Below, one piece after another: positions 1 to 6,838 of a stretch of 9,517 nucleotides of DNA. Position 1 is the first letter of the stretch; every line of letters begins with the position of its first letter. The position numbers and the translations under genes were made by a program. Origin of the DNA: Rhodospirillaceae bacterium (lineage in GTDB: Bacteria > Pseudomonadota > Alphaproteobacteria > UBA828); assembly GCA_028819955.1 (NCBI GenBank), contig JAPPKP010000188.1, positions 1 to 9,517 on the forward strand, written 5' to 3'. A model generated the notes under the pieces. It ran no database searches, had not been told where the DNA came from, and saw only the letters and a list, made by a program, of their open reading frames with translations.

Positions 1-1134
1 CCTCTGGTCCTCGATGCCGAGGCCGCAGGCCACGGCGCCAGCACGCGAAACGCCGGCTATCTCGGCCGTCAGGTCTGGCACAAGTACGGCGACATGGTGC
101 CGCAGCTCGGGCGCGCGCGGGCGGCTGAGGTCTGCCGCGCGGCGATCGCCGCCCACGACTTCGCGGCCTCCCTGATCGAGCGCGAGCAGATCGCCTGCTT
201 CTATCGCGACACCGGGCGCTTTATCGCGGCGCCGTCCAAGCGCGTGTTCGACGGCCTCGCGCGGGACCTCGCCATGATGCAGGAGGACGGAGTCCCGGTC
301 GACGCGGAGATGGTCGAGCCCGGCGAGGCACCGCCGGCCTACCGCAAGGGGCATTACCACGGCGGGCAGATTCTGCGCGGCAACGGCACGATCCACGCGG
401 GCCTCTACCACGCGGGCCTGCTGGAGCGGGCTGCGCGAGACGGCGCGCGCATCGTCGGCCACTGCCCGGTGCAGGCCATCGAGCGCTCGGGCAGCGGATT
501 CCGCGTGTCGACGCCGCGCGGCACGGTGCGGGCGGGCCACGTGATCGTCGCGACCAACGGGTACACGCCCAAGGCCGCCCAATGGCTGCGCCGCCGCGTG
601 GTGCCGGTCGACGCCTTCATGATCGCGACCGAGCCGCTACCCGAAGATCGTGTCGAGCACATCGCGCCGGGCATGCGGCCGATGGTCGAGCACCGCTACT
701 CGCCCTGCTGGATACGCCCCAACGAGGACTGCACGCGCATTCTCTTCGGCGGCCTCAGCGCCGAGCCGCCCGCCGACCTCGCGCAGAAGGCGCGCTATCT
801 GCGCGATGCCATGGTGCAGATCGTGCCGGCGCTGGAAGGCGTGAAGATCAGCCATTGCTGGACCGGCAAGACCGCCTTCACCTTCGACATGTTGCCGCAT
901 ACCGGGAGCCACGACGGCGTCGAGTACGCCATGGGCTGGTGCGGCTCCGGCGTGCCCATGGGCACCTATCTCGGCCACAAGACCGCGCTCCGGGTGCTGG
1001 GCGATCCTGAGGCCGCGAGCCCCTTCGACGGCCGGCCCTTCCCGACCTGGCCGTTCTACACCGGCCGCCCCTGGTTCCTGCCGCTCGCTGTGGCGTGGAA
1101 CAAGCGCAAAGACCGCAAGCTGTTTAGGGGGTAG
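1..1134 (+). CDS. FAD-dependent amine/amino-acid oxidase (DAO family, OrdL/PuuB-like), 5' end outside window
   Basis: This is the C-terminal 377 residues of a D-amino-acid-oxidase-fold flavoenzyme. The frame is open from base 1, so the first internal ATG (94) is not the start. The N-terminal Rossmann GxGxxG motif lies outside the window; the family is usually about 430 residues. The visible part begins with the segment that follows that motif (LDAE, then GASTRNAGYLGR, matching the GaSgrNgG FAD-contact signature). It continues with the second FAD strand (HVIVATNGYTP) and ends with the family's C-terminal FAD loop (GWCGSGVPMGTYLGHKTA). Members oxidise amines or amino acids such as gamma-glutamylputrescine, sarcosine or glycine with O2, giving aldehyde or imine plus H2O2. 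The substrate cannot be told from sequence and no polyamine-pathway neighbours are visible. The stop (1132-1134) is 61 bp before the next gene on the same strand. The family call is firm; the specific enzyme is open. Confidence 0.88.
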   Translation, partial: PLVLDAEAAGHGASTRNAGYLGRQVWHKYGDMVPQLGRARAAEVCRAAIAAHDFAASLIEREQIACFYRDTGRFIAAPSKRVFDGLARDLAMMQEDGVPVDAEMVEPGEAPPAYRKGHYHGGQILRGNGTIHAGLYHAGLLERAARDGARIVGHCPVQAIERSGSGFRVSTPRGTVRAGHVIVATNGYTPKAAQWLRRRVVPVDAFMIATEPLPEDRVEHIAPGMRPMVEHRYSPCWIRPNEDCTRILFGGLSAEPPADLAQKARYLRDAMVQIVPALEGVKISHCWTGKTAFTFDMLPHTGSHDGVEYAMGWCGSGVPMGTYLGHKTALRVLGDPEAASPFDGRPFPTWPFYTGRPWFLPLAVAWNKRKDRKLFRG

Positions 1135-1195
1135 ACTCCGGCTCCCACCATCCGCGCGCGGGCCGCAGCTCCGGGGCCGTTCACACGTATCCGAC

Positions 1196-1825
1196 ATGAC
1201 CGACGACAGCGCCACGCCTGCGGCGAGAGGGCAGCGCCATCTCCTCCGACGGCTCTACGACTGGGCGATCGAGAGCGCCGGTACGCGCCGTGCCGTCTGG
1301 GTGCTGGCCGGGCTGTGCTACCTGCAGAGCCTGTTTCTGCCGGTGCCGCCGGACCTGCTGCTCATCCCCATGGTGCTGGCGAAGCGGGCCAAGGCGTGGT
1401 TCTTCGCCGGCATCGCCACGGTGTCGTCGGTCGGCGGCGGACTCACCGGCTACCTGATCGGCTACTTTCTCTACGACTGGCTGGGCGAGCCCTTGTTGGC
1501 TCTTTCAGGCCACGCCGGCGACCTGGAGACCTTCTACGAGTACAGGGACAAGTGGGGCGCCTGGTTCGTCGCCGCCGGCGCCTTGACGCCGCTGCCCTAC
1601 AAGCTGGTCGCCGTCGCCAGCGGCGCCGCGAACCTCGACGTGGTCGCCTTCATCGCGGCGTCGCTCGTCGCCCGAGGCATGCGCTTCTACGTCGAGACGG
1701 CGATTCTCTGGTATCTGGGACCCAAGGCCCGTCGAATCCTCGAGCACCGCTACGGCGCGGCGGCGGCGATCGGGCTCGCCGTCCTCACCCTCGGCCTCAT
1801 GGTGCTCATTCCGTTCATCACCTGA
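1196..1825 (+). CDS. YqaA-family (DedA/VTT-like) inner-membrane protein
   Basis: A 209-residue polytopic membrane protein of the YqaA branch of the DedA/SNARE-associated (VTT) superfamily. Hydrophobic segments lie at about residues 33-60, 66-92, 118-138, 145-165 and 186-208. Family marks are the re-entrant-loop motif FLPVPPDLLLIPMVLA (about 46-61), a glycine-rich helix ending GGGLTGYLIGYFLYDWLG, and the motif TPLPYKLVAVASGAANL followed by an arginine (ARGMRF). Canonical DedA proteins act in envelope homeostasis and recycling of undecaprenyl-phosphate or other lipid carriers; YqaA itself is uncharacterised, so function is by analogy. No strong Shine-Dalgarno precedes ATG 1196. That start was chosen because it gives a short hydrophilic N-terminus before the first helix, as in homologues. 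It follows the oxidase by 61 bp and is convergent with the nucleosidase gene, with only 33 bp between stops. No terminator with a T-tract is visible in that gap. Confidence 0.85.
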   Translation: MTDDSATPAARGQRHLLRRLYDWAIESAGTRRAVWVLAGLCYLQSLFLPVPPDLLLIPMVLAKRAKAWFFAGIATVSSVGGGLTGYLIGYFLYDWLGEPLLALSGHAGDLETFYEYRDKWGAWFVAAGALTPLPYKLVAVASGAANLDVVAFIAASLVARGMRFYVETAILWYLGPKARRILEHRYGAAAAIGLAVLTLGLMVLIPFIT

Positions 1826-1858
1826 CCGAGTGCGGGGAACGCGCAAGCACCGGCGCGC

Positions 1859-2809
1859 TCAGTTCTCCCCCGGCATCGCCCGCAGCAGCGCCTTGACCAC
1901 AGCCGCCGCGTTGCCCGCCGCGAGGCCCAAAAAAACCTCCATCTGATTCGCGCCTTCGCCGCCGCCGGCCAGATCCGCGAGGCTGCGGACGGCGAGGAAG
2001 GGCACGTCGTTGGCATAGGCCACGTGGGCGACGGCAGCGCTCTCCATGTCCAGCACCCGCGCGCCGAAGGTCTCGAAGGCCCAGGTGCGGAAGGCCGCGT
2101 TGTCGATGAAAGCGCCGCCCGAGACGCCCGAGACGCCGATGACGATCTTCGGAGCCTTCTCGAGGCACCGGTCTTCCGCCGTGCAGCGGGCGAGCGTCAC
2201 TTCGCTTGCTGCACTGCCGGCGCCGGCGAGCAATGCCTCGTCCACCGGGAACCAGAAACGGGTTTCGGGCGCCTCGGAACCGGGGCGGAGCACGGTGACC
2301 GAGCGCGGAAACATCATGCCGAAGTTCGCGTAGGGGTACTCGAAGAACGGCATCGTCGCCCAGCCGCCGTCCACCTCGCGGGCGAAGAGCATCTCCAGGT
2401 ATTGCCCCCAGCGGTCCGCGATCACGACATCGCCGATGTTCAGCGCGGGGTCCACCCCGCCGGCGATGCCAGAGAACACGATGCGCTCGATGGCGAAATG
2501 ATCGAGCGCAAGCTGCACCGTCATGGCCGCGTTGACGACGCTGATCCCGCTCAGGAAGAGCACCACGTCGCGCCCCTCCACGGTGCCGGTGGTGAAGTCG
2601 ACGCCGTTGACCGATTGCGCCGCCGCGCCTTCCAACTCCCCCTGAAGGATCGCGAGCTCCGGCGCGAAGGCGGAGATCACGGCGATGCGCGGGGTCTCGT
2701 CCCGAATCGCGTGCGCGTCTGCCGGCGTGGTCGTTGCCAGCAGCAGTGCGGTGACGAGGCCGGCGATGGGGATGCGCAACGCGCGGGGCATGTACTCAAG
2801 TCGTGTCAT
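1859..2809 (-). CDS. Exported 5'-methylthioadenosine/S-adenosylhomocysteine nucleosidase-like protein
   Basis: A 316-residue member of the PNP/UDP phosphorylase superfamily, closest in motifs to MTA/SAH nucleosidase (Pfs/MtnN), which hydrolyses the N-glycosidic bond of methylthioadenosine or S-adenosylhomocysteine to release adenine. Residues 1-33 form a signal peptide (hydrophobic stretch LRIPIAGLVTALLL, likely cut after ADAHA). The mature domain has AVISAFAPELAIL with E51 aligning with E. coli E12, SGISVVNAA (87-95), SGIAGGVD (113-120), DMESAAVAHVA with E256 aligning with E174, and VRSLADLAG with D279 aligning with D197. All key acidic residues are kept. It is about 80 residues longer than E. 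coli MtnN because of the signal peptide and an insert around 140-220. ATG 2809 was chosen over an upstream ATG at 2980 because GAGGAG sits 9 nt before it and the signal peptide starts there; the upstream extension is low-complexity and overlaps the 5'-nucleotidase end. It lies 115 bp downstream of that gene on the same strand. Substrate could instead be adenosine or inosine. Confidence 0.8.
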   Translation of the reverse strand: MTRLEYMPRALRIPIAGLVTALLLATTTPADAHAIRDETPRIAVISAFAPELAILQGELEGAAAQSVNGVDFTTGTVEGRDVVLFLSGISVVNAAMTVQLALDHFAIERIVFSGIAGGVDPALNIGDVVIADRWGQYLEMLFAREVDGGWATMPFFEYPYANFGMMFPRSVTVLRPGSEAPETRFWFPVDEALLAGAGSAASEVTLARCTAEDRCLEKAPKIVIGVSGVSGGAFIDNAAFRTWAFETFGARVLDMESAAVAHVAYANDVPFLAVRSLADLAGGGEGANQMEVFLGLAAGNAAAVVKALLRAMPGEN

Positions 2810-2924
2810 CGTCGCGTGCTCCTCGCTGGAGGGATGCCGTTCGGGGCGTTGGGTCGGCGCGAGCGCGGTGCGATACCCGCCGGTCCGCCGGTCCGCAATC
2901 CTCCCGTGCCAACCGTGATGTGCC

Positions 2925-4463
2925 TCAGTCCTCGCGGGTGATCCGCCCCTCGATCTTCGGCGCGACGCTGCCGGCCGCAATGATGTGGTCGATCAGCTGG
3001 CCGGCCATCAGGCTGCCGGACGCGGAATCCACCACCACCTCGCCGGCCCTGAACACGCGATAGTCGTCGCCGCCGTTCGCCAGGAAGCTGTTGGTCGCAA
3101 GCGTGTAGGTGTTGCCGTCCTCCAGCGGCGCGCCGGCCACGGTGACGCTCGTCACCCGTTCGCCCGGCGGCCTGCGCGCATCGAAGCTGAAGGCGAGGCC
3201 CGAGACCTGCGGGAACCGGCCCGAGGGATTCTCGGCCCGGCTCACGCCGTTCTCGAGCGCTGCCCGCACCTGGGCGCCGGTGAGGCGAAGCACCACGGTC
3301 TTGTTGCCGAAGGGAAGCTCGGTCAGCACCATCTTGCGGGTGAGCTTGCTGCCGGGGGGATAGATCGTATCGCCGCGAATGCCGCCGCCGTTGGTGAGCG
3401 CGATGTCGGCGCCGGTCGCCTCGCGCATGGCGTCCGCCAGTAGATTGCCGAAGGCGGTCTCGGCCGATCCACGCAGGAACCCCAGGGTGCTGAGTTCCAC
3501 CGCGGTCTCGCCGATCACCACGTCCAGGCTCTCGTCGAGGCTGGCCTGATAGTCGCCAACCTTGGCGGCCAGTATGGCATCGCCTTCGGTGTCCGCAGTC
3601 GAGCGGAGGCGGAATTCCGGGGTCCAGATCACCCTGGGCGCCCCACCGCGGCCTTCGATGCGGTCGATCGTGAGGGTCAGCACGCCGACGTGGCGGCCCT
3701 GGGAGCCCGCCTTCATCACCGCGTGCCGGCCGTCATGGTGCGCGATCAACAGATGGTCGTGGCCGCCGAGCACCACGTCGATCGTCCTGACCTGGCGCAG
3801 CAGCTCCAGGTCCGCGCTGAGCCCCTGATGGGTCAGCGCGATGACGATGTCGGCGCCCTCCGACTTCAAATCTTCGGCAAGCACTGCGCCTGCCTCCGCC
3901 TCGGGCGCGAAGGCGACATTGGGGCCGGGACTGGAGATGACGGGTGTCTCCGTCGTGACCAGGCCGAGGAAGCCGATCCGGTAGCCGTCCCTCTCCACCA
4001 CCGTCGTTGCCCTGGTGCCGGGGAAGCCGCCGCCTGCGATGGTCACGTTGCCCGCGAGCCAGATGGTTTCCGACTCCGCGAGCCGCTCTCGCAGCACGTC
4101 CGGGCCGAAATCGAACTCGTGGTTGCCGAGCACCGCGACATCGAAGCCGACGGCGTTGGCGAGGTCGATCATGTGAGCGCCCTTGTCGATCCCGGAGAGC
4201 ACGGAGGGCGAGATCATGTCGCCGCCGAAGGTGACCAGCGCGAGGCCGCCCTCGGCCTCCGCCCGCACGCGTTCTTCCGCGACCACGGCGGCGATCTTCG
4301 CGGCACCGCCCGCACCGCGGGTCCCCGCCATCTGGTCCCAGTCGTTCACGTGAACGAGCGTGAGCTGCAGAGGTGCGGCCAGAGCGGCGGGCACCGCCAT
4401 CGCGCCCAACGTGATGGCGGCTACTGCGGCGAGCGTCAGGTTTCTCAAGCGGATTGCGCGCAT
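2925..4463 (-). CDS. Periplasmic 5'-nucleotidase / UDP-sugar hydrolase family (UshA-like)
   Basis: A 512-residue exported two-domain metallophosphoesterase. A Sec signal peptide covers residues 1-30 (hydrophobic core LAAVAAITLGAMAVPAALAA). The N-terminal metallophosphatase domain (about 33-270) shows HVND (38-41), FGGD (D82), GNHEFDFG (113-120; N114, H115), LTHQG (H212) and GGHDH (H235, H237). The C-terminal 5_nucleotid_C domain (about 315-480) shows AFGNLLADAMR, TNGGGIRGD (358-365) and the base-binding region FPQVSGLAFSFD through NGGDDYRVF (463-471). The family removes phosphate from 5'-nucleotides, and some members cleave UDP-sugars or 2',3'-cyclic nucleotides. One oddity: the first metal motif, usually D-x-H, reads D41-W-D43 here. 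The ATG at 4463 follows only a weak purine stretch (GAGAA), but the signal peptide fixes the start. The gene probably leads a two-gene unit with the downstream exported nucleosidase, and it is divergent from the toxin-antitoxin cassette. Confidence 0.9.
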   Translation of the reverse strand: MRAIRLRNLTLAAVAAITLGAMAVPAALAAPLQLTLVHVNDWDQMAGTRGAGGAAKIAAVVAEERVRAEAEGGLALVTFGGDMISPSVLSGIDKGAHMIDLANAVGFDVAVLGNHEFDFGPDVLRERLAESETIWLAGNVTIAGGGFPGTRATTVVERDGYRIGFLGLVTTETPVISSPGPNVAFAPEAEAGAVLAEDLKSEGADIVIALTHQGLSADLELLRQVRTIDVVLGGHDHLLIAHHDGRHAVMKAGSQGRHVGVLTLTIDRIEGRGGAPRVIWTPEFRLRSTADTEGDAILAAKVGDYQASLDESLDVVIGETAVELSTLGFLRGSAETAFGNLLADAMREATGADIALTNGGGIRGDTIYPPGSKLTRKMVLTELPFGNKTVVLRLTGAQVRAALENGVSRAENPSGRFPQVSGLAFSFDARRPPGERVTSVTVAGAPLEDGNTYTLATNSFLANGGDDYRVFRAGEVVVDSASGSLMAGQLIDHIIAAGSVAPKIEGRITRED

Positions 4464-4546
4464 TTCTCAGTCTCGCGAAGTCCGTCGTGGACAGGCGCCA
4501 AGGGTGACGCACCGGCTTGCCCCTGTCACGCTGCGGCTGTCGTCTG

Positions 4547-4575
4547 TTGACTGACTGCAGGCAATATGCTATCAA
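4547..4575 (+). promoter_or_regulatory. sigma70-like promoter of the toxin-antitoxin operon
   Basis: TTGACT (4547-4552) and TATCAA (4570-4575) are separated by 17 bp, 27 bp ahead of the antitoxin ATG. This is the best promoter match seen around the middle genes. Ribbon-helix-helix antitoxins usually bind their own promoter, so an operator is expected to overlap these bases, but no convincing palindrome could be picked out. Confidence 0.55.
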
Positions 4576-4588
4576 AATGTCGTCACTT

Positions 4589-4594
4589 AGGAGA
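4589..4594 (+). promoter_or_regulatory. Ribosome binding site of the antitoxin gene
   Basis: AGGAGA lies 8 nt before ATG 4603. It is a strong Shine-Dalgarno for the antitoxin. The overlapping toxin start (GTG 4836) has no comparable site, which fits tight translational coupling and antitoxin excess. Confidence 0.7.
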
Positions 4595-4602
4595 GACGGT
4601 TC

Positions 4603-4839
4603 ATGGGCAACGTGACGATCCGCAACCTCGACGATCGGGTGATCGACACGCTGAAGGCGCAGGCCAAGGCCAATCAGCGCTCGCTTGAGGCAGAGTTGCG
4701 CTTCGTGCTCAGCCAGGAGGTGAACCACCGCCTCCGCATAGCAGCCTTCAGGGAGCGCACGGCTCAACTCGTCAGCGAGACGGCGGATGTGCCCCAAACC
4801 GACAGTGTGGATCTTCTCCGGCAGGATCGCGATCGGTGA
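4603..4839 (+). CDS. FitA-type ribbon-helix-helix antitoxin
   Basis: A 78-residue antitoxin of the Arc/MetJ (FitA, 'plasmid stability') type. Residues 3-9 (NVTIRNL) form the DNA-binding beta ribbon. Helices cover about 10-24 (DDRVIDTLKAQAKAN) and 27-40 (SLEAELRFVLSQEV), with the typical NQRSLEAE turn between them. The C-terminal tail ends DSVDLLRQDRDR, resembling the DS-x-x-L-x-R-x-DR segment with which FitA-like antitoxins fill the toxin active site. By family it neutralises the VapC-type RNase encoded next and represses its own operon. Its stop TGA (4837-4839) overlaps the toxin GTG start by 4 bp. ATG 4603 is fixed by a good Shine-Dalgarno and by the conserved N-terminus. Confidence 0.88.
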   Translation: MGNVTIRNLDDRVIDTLKAQAKANQRSLEAELRFVLSQEVNHRLRIAAFRERTAQLVSETADVPQTDSVDLLRQDRDR

Positions 4840-5669
4840 AACTCACCGTCGACGCCAGCGTCGTCGTCAAGTGGTACGTGTCGGAGACCCATTCGGAGGA
4901 AGCACGCTTGTTACTGGCGCACCGGCTCGAACGGTTCGCCCCCGACTTCGTGCTTGTCGAGCTCGCCAATATTTTCTGGAAGAAGGCGCGCCTGCACCAG
5001 ATTGGCGATCCCAATACATATTTCCAGGAGCTACATCGAGTTCGCGAGGCAGTCGTCCTAAGTCCGAGCGCCGATTTGATCGGACGTGCCGCTCAGATCG
5101 CCGCGCAAATCGACCATCCAGTCTACGACTGCCTCTACATCGCGTGCGCCGAAGCAACGGGTTCGACGCTGATCACGGCGGATCGAAGGCTGAAAGATAC
5201 GGTCGCGGATCACGCTCTGACTCTCGATGCTCAATTCATTGGAGGACAGGGGGTTGCGGACAACATCCGTACCGCCGCGACAGCCTTGGTCATCACGCAC
5301 GATAAGGTCGCCGAGCTTGTTGCTGCCAATGACCTCCTAGACGCGACTGAGGAGAATGTTCGCGCTGCGCTCGTTGATGACGGAGTTGAGGCGGCTGGAA
5401 TTGGACGCGAAGACCAATTGCGGATTCTCCACTCGCCCGCTGGAAAGCGATTGGAAGAACTCTTCCTCGAACTGAACGAGGAAGAGCGCATTGACTTGCT
5501 CGCCCTTGGATGGCTGGGCCAAGGATATTCTGGCACTGAATGGCAGCCTATATTCGAACGCGCCTGCAAGTTGATCGGCGTTCATGGTGATGACAAGTGG
5601 CGTTACGACACTAGCTTGGCTGTCTATTGGCGCGACGGCTACGAGCGCCTGACCGGGATTTCGCTCTGA
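4836..5669 (+). CDS. VapC-type PIN-domain toxin fused to a C-terminal DUF3775-like domain
   Basis: A 277-residue protein, about twice the length of ordinary VapC (about 130-140). Residues 1-137 form a complete PIN ribonuclease domain with the acidic metal-binding set D6 (TVDASVVVKW), E42 (LVELANIFWKK), D98 (YDCLYIACAE) and D116 (ITADRRL). VapC toxins are Mg2+-dependent RNases that cut tRNA or rRNA and are held by the cognate antitoxin. After a short linker, residues about 148-277 resemble stand-alone DUF3775 proteins: ALVITHDKVAELV at the start, then LEELFLELNEEERIDLLALGWLGQG (206-230), where the family has a conserved 'LN-x-x-E...LVALMWLGRG' block. This assignment is from remembered motifs. 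DUF3775 has no known function. Translation starts at GTG 4836, overlapping the antitoxin stop. Base composition of the C-terminal part is about 55-57% GC by row counts, below the flanking genes. The frame is continuous, with no stop or frameshift at the junction. Confidence 0.85.
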   Translation: MKLTVDASVVVKWYVSETHSEEARLLLAHRLERFAPDFVLVELANIFWKKARLHQIGDPNTYFQELHRVREAVVLSPSADLIGRAAQIAAQIDHPVYDCLYIACAEATGSTLITADRRLKDTVADHALTLDAQFIGGQGVADNIRTAATALVITHDKVAELVAANDLLDATEENVRAALVDDGVEAAGIGREDQLRILHSPAGKRLEELFLELNEEERIDLLALGWLGQGYSGTEWQPIFERACKLIGVHGDDKWRYDTSLAVYWRDGYERLTGISL

Positions 5670-5679
5670 CGGTCGAGCC

Positions 5680-6612
5680 ATGCCTCTCTTCCACACCCAC
5701 ATCGTCGTTGACTGGTCAGCACAGTCTTCGCCGAGTCCAAAGAGGCGTAGCAAGGATGCGATCTGGTGGGCCGTTGCGCGTATCGCCGGCGGAATCGAGG
5801 TGGAAGAGCCGGCGTACGTCCGCACCCGCCGCGAGGCGCTCGACCGCCTCGCTCGCTTGATCGCAGGCGAGCTGGACGCAGGCCGGCGGGTGCTGGTGGG
5901 CTTCGACTTTCCCTTCGGCTATCCGGCAGGCGTCGCCGAACATGTCACCGGCAAGGCGTCCGCCATGGCGCTCTGGGACTGGCTCGCCGCGCGAATCGAA
6001 GACGCGCCCGACAACGCCAACAACCGATACGACGTAGCGGCCGCCATCAACGACACCTATCCGGGCCTCGGTCCGTTCTGGGGCCGCCCGGCGGCGTGGC
6101 CGTACCCCACGATCCCGGAGCGGGCATCCGAGCGTACCGAGCGGAGCGCGCACCCGCCCGAGCGCCGCCTCTGCGACATCCGCGCCACCGGCGCCAAGAC
6201 GGTCTGGCAGTTGGCCTATACCGGCTCCGTCGGCTCCCAGATGCTGCTGGGCCTGCCTGCGCTCAGGCGTCTGGTCGCGGACCCGCGCATCGCAGGCCGC
6301 GCGGCGATCTGGCCATTTCAGACCGGCCTGCAAACGCCCGACGCGCCGGCGGTGATCGCCGAGATCTATCCGTCCCTGCTCAGGACGGAGGTCCGCACGC
6401 GCCGGGGAAAAGACGAAATCCTCGACAGCGCCCAGGTGCGCGTGAACGCGGAGGCCTTCGCCCGGCTGGATGCGCGGGGCAAGCTTACGCCCCTCTTCGC
6501 CGGCGCTCCCGGTCTCACTGCCGACGAACGCCGGCTCATCGAGGCCGAGGAAGCCTGGATCCTGGGTCTCGGCCACCAGGACGCTTTGAAGGGGGCCCTC
6601 AACCCGCAATAG
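5680..6612 (+). CDS. Uncharacterised protein with DUF429-like (RNase H fold) features
   Basis: A 310-residue soluble protein without a signal peptide. I do not recognise an assigned function. The order of motifs resembles DUF429-type predicted RNase H-like nucleases: a first beta strand with an acidic residue (HIVVDWSA, D11), a central strand plus 'D-x-P-x-G' turn (VLVGFDFPFGYPAG, D77), a late strand IAEIYPSLL (E228), an acidic helix region (KDEILDSAQVRVNAEAF, D249) and a terminal EEAWILG. An extra segment, about 90-190, rich in W, P and Y, is not explained by that comparison. The acidic residues could form a metal site; this is inference from position only. ATG 5680 lies 10 bp after the toxin stop with only a weak purine tract (GGTCGAG), so it may be translated by read-on from the toxin message. 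Whether it belongs to the cassette or is a neighbouring housekeeping gene is undecided. It is convergent with the MetE-like stump. Confidence 0.7.
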   Translation: MPLFHTHIVVDWSAQSSPSPKRRSKDAIWWAVARIAGGIEVEEPAYVRTRREALDRLARLIAGELDAGRRVLVGFDFPFGYPAGVAEHVTGKASAMALWDWLAARIEDAPDNANNRYDVAAAINDTYPGLGPFWGRPAAWPYPTIPERASERTERSAHPPERRLCDIRATGAKTVWQLAYTGSVGSQMLLGLPALRRLVADPRIAGRAAIWPFQTGLQTPDAPAVIAEIYPSLLRTEVRTRRGKDEILDSAQVRVNAEAFARLDARGKLTPLFAGAPGLTADERRLIEAEEAWILGLGHQDALKGALNPQ

Positions 6613-6639
6613 GGGGCGGAGCCGGCCGCGCCACGCCCT
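6613..6639. terminator. Possible bidirectional hairpin between convergent genes
   Basis: GGGCG (6614-6618) pairs with CGCCC (6634-6638), extendable by one G-T pair, and encloses a GCCGGC self-complementary core. It lies exactly between the stop at 6612 and the minus-strand stop at 6638. No T-run follows on either strand, so an intrinsic terminator is only possible. Confidence 0.25.
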
Positions 6640-6802
6640 ATCCCCAGAGCCGGCTGCTGGCCAGGTCCGCACCGGCCCGAAGCGCGCGAAGCTTCGCCCA
6701 GCAGATGTCCTCGGTCATCATCGCGTTGTCGGTGAAGACGGCGAAGCCGCAGTCCACGCCCGCGATCACGCGTTCGCGATCCCCCACCGCGTCCACCGCT
6801 CG
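6638..6802 (-). pseudogene. C-terminal fragment of a MetE-like (COG0620) methyltransferase
   Basis: Reading the minus strand from 6802 gives 54 codons and a TAG stop (6640-6638). The translation contains RVIAGVDCGFAVF and ends CWAKLRALRAGADLASSRLWG. This is the C-terminus typical of cobalamin-independent methionine-synthase-like proteins: the 'DCGF' cysteine is the last zinc ligand, and 'vWAKLraL..GA.iAS.rLW' is the final helix. Full-length relatives in this branch are about 340-380 residues, so more than 80% is missing. Upstream (higher coordinates) the frame hits TAG at 6805-6803 exactly where base composition drops to AT-rich. No other piece of the gene was seen in the window, nor any start codon or Shine-Dalgarno for the fragment. 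It is a truncated remnant. It is too short for the usual gene-length cutoff but its identity is clear from motifs. Confidence 0.78.
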
Positions 6803-6838
6803 CTAAGAAGCGGCTATCGCGTGGATAGTGAGTCGACT

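Noticed and set aside
2870..2900. Tandem CCGCCGGT units between the nucleotidase and nucleosidase genes
   Set aside because: Only two short GC-rich units, common in such genomes; no function suggested.
2024..2941. 305-codon plus-strand ORF opposite the nucleosidase gene
   Set aside because: Antisense shadow: histidine/arginine/glycine-rich translation with no domain, while the minus strand carries an intact enzyme with conserved motifs.
2810..2980. 57-residue N-terminal extension of the nucleosidase from an upstream ATG
   Set aside because: It would bury the signal peptide, overlaps the upstream gene's end and has no family likeness; ATG 2809 has a proper Shine-Dalgarno.
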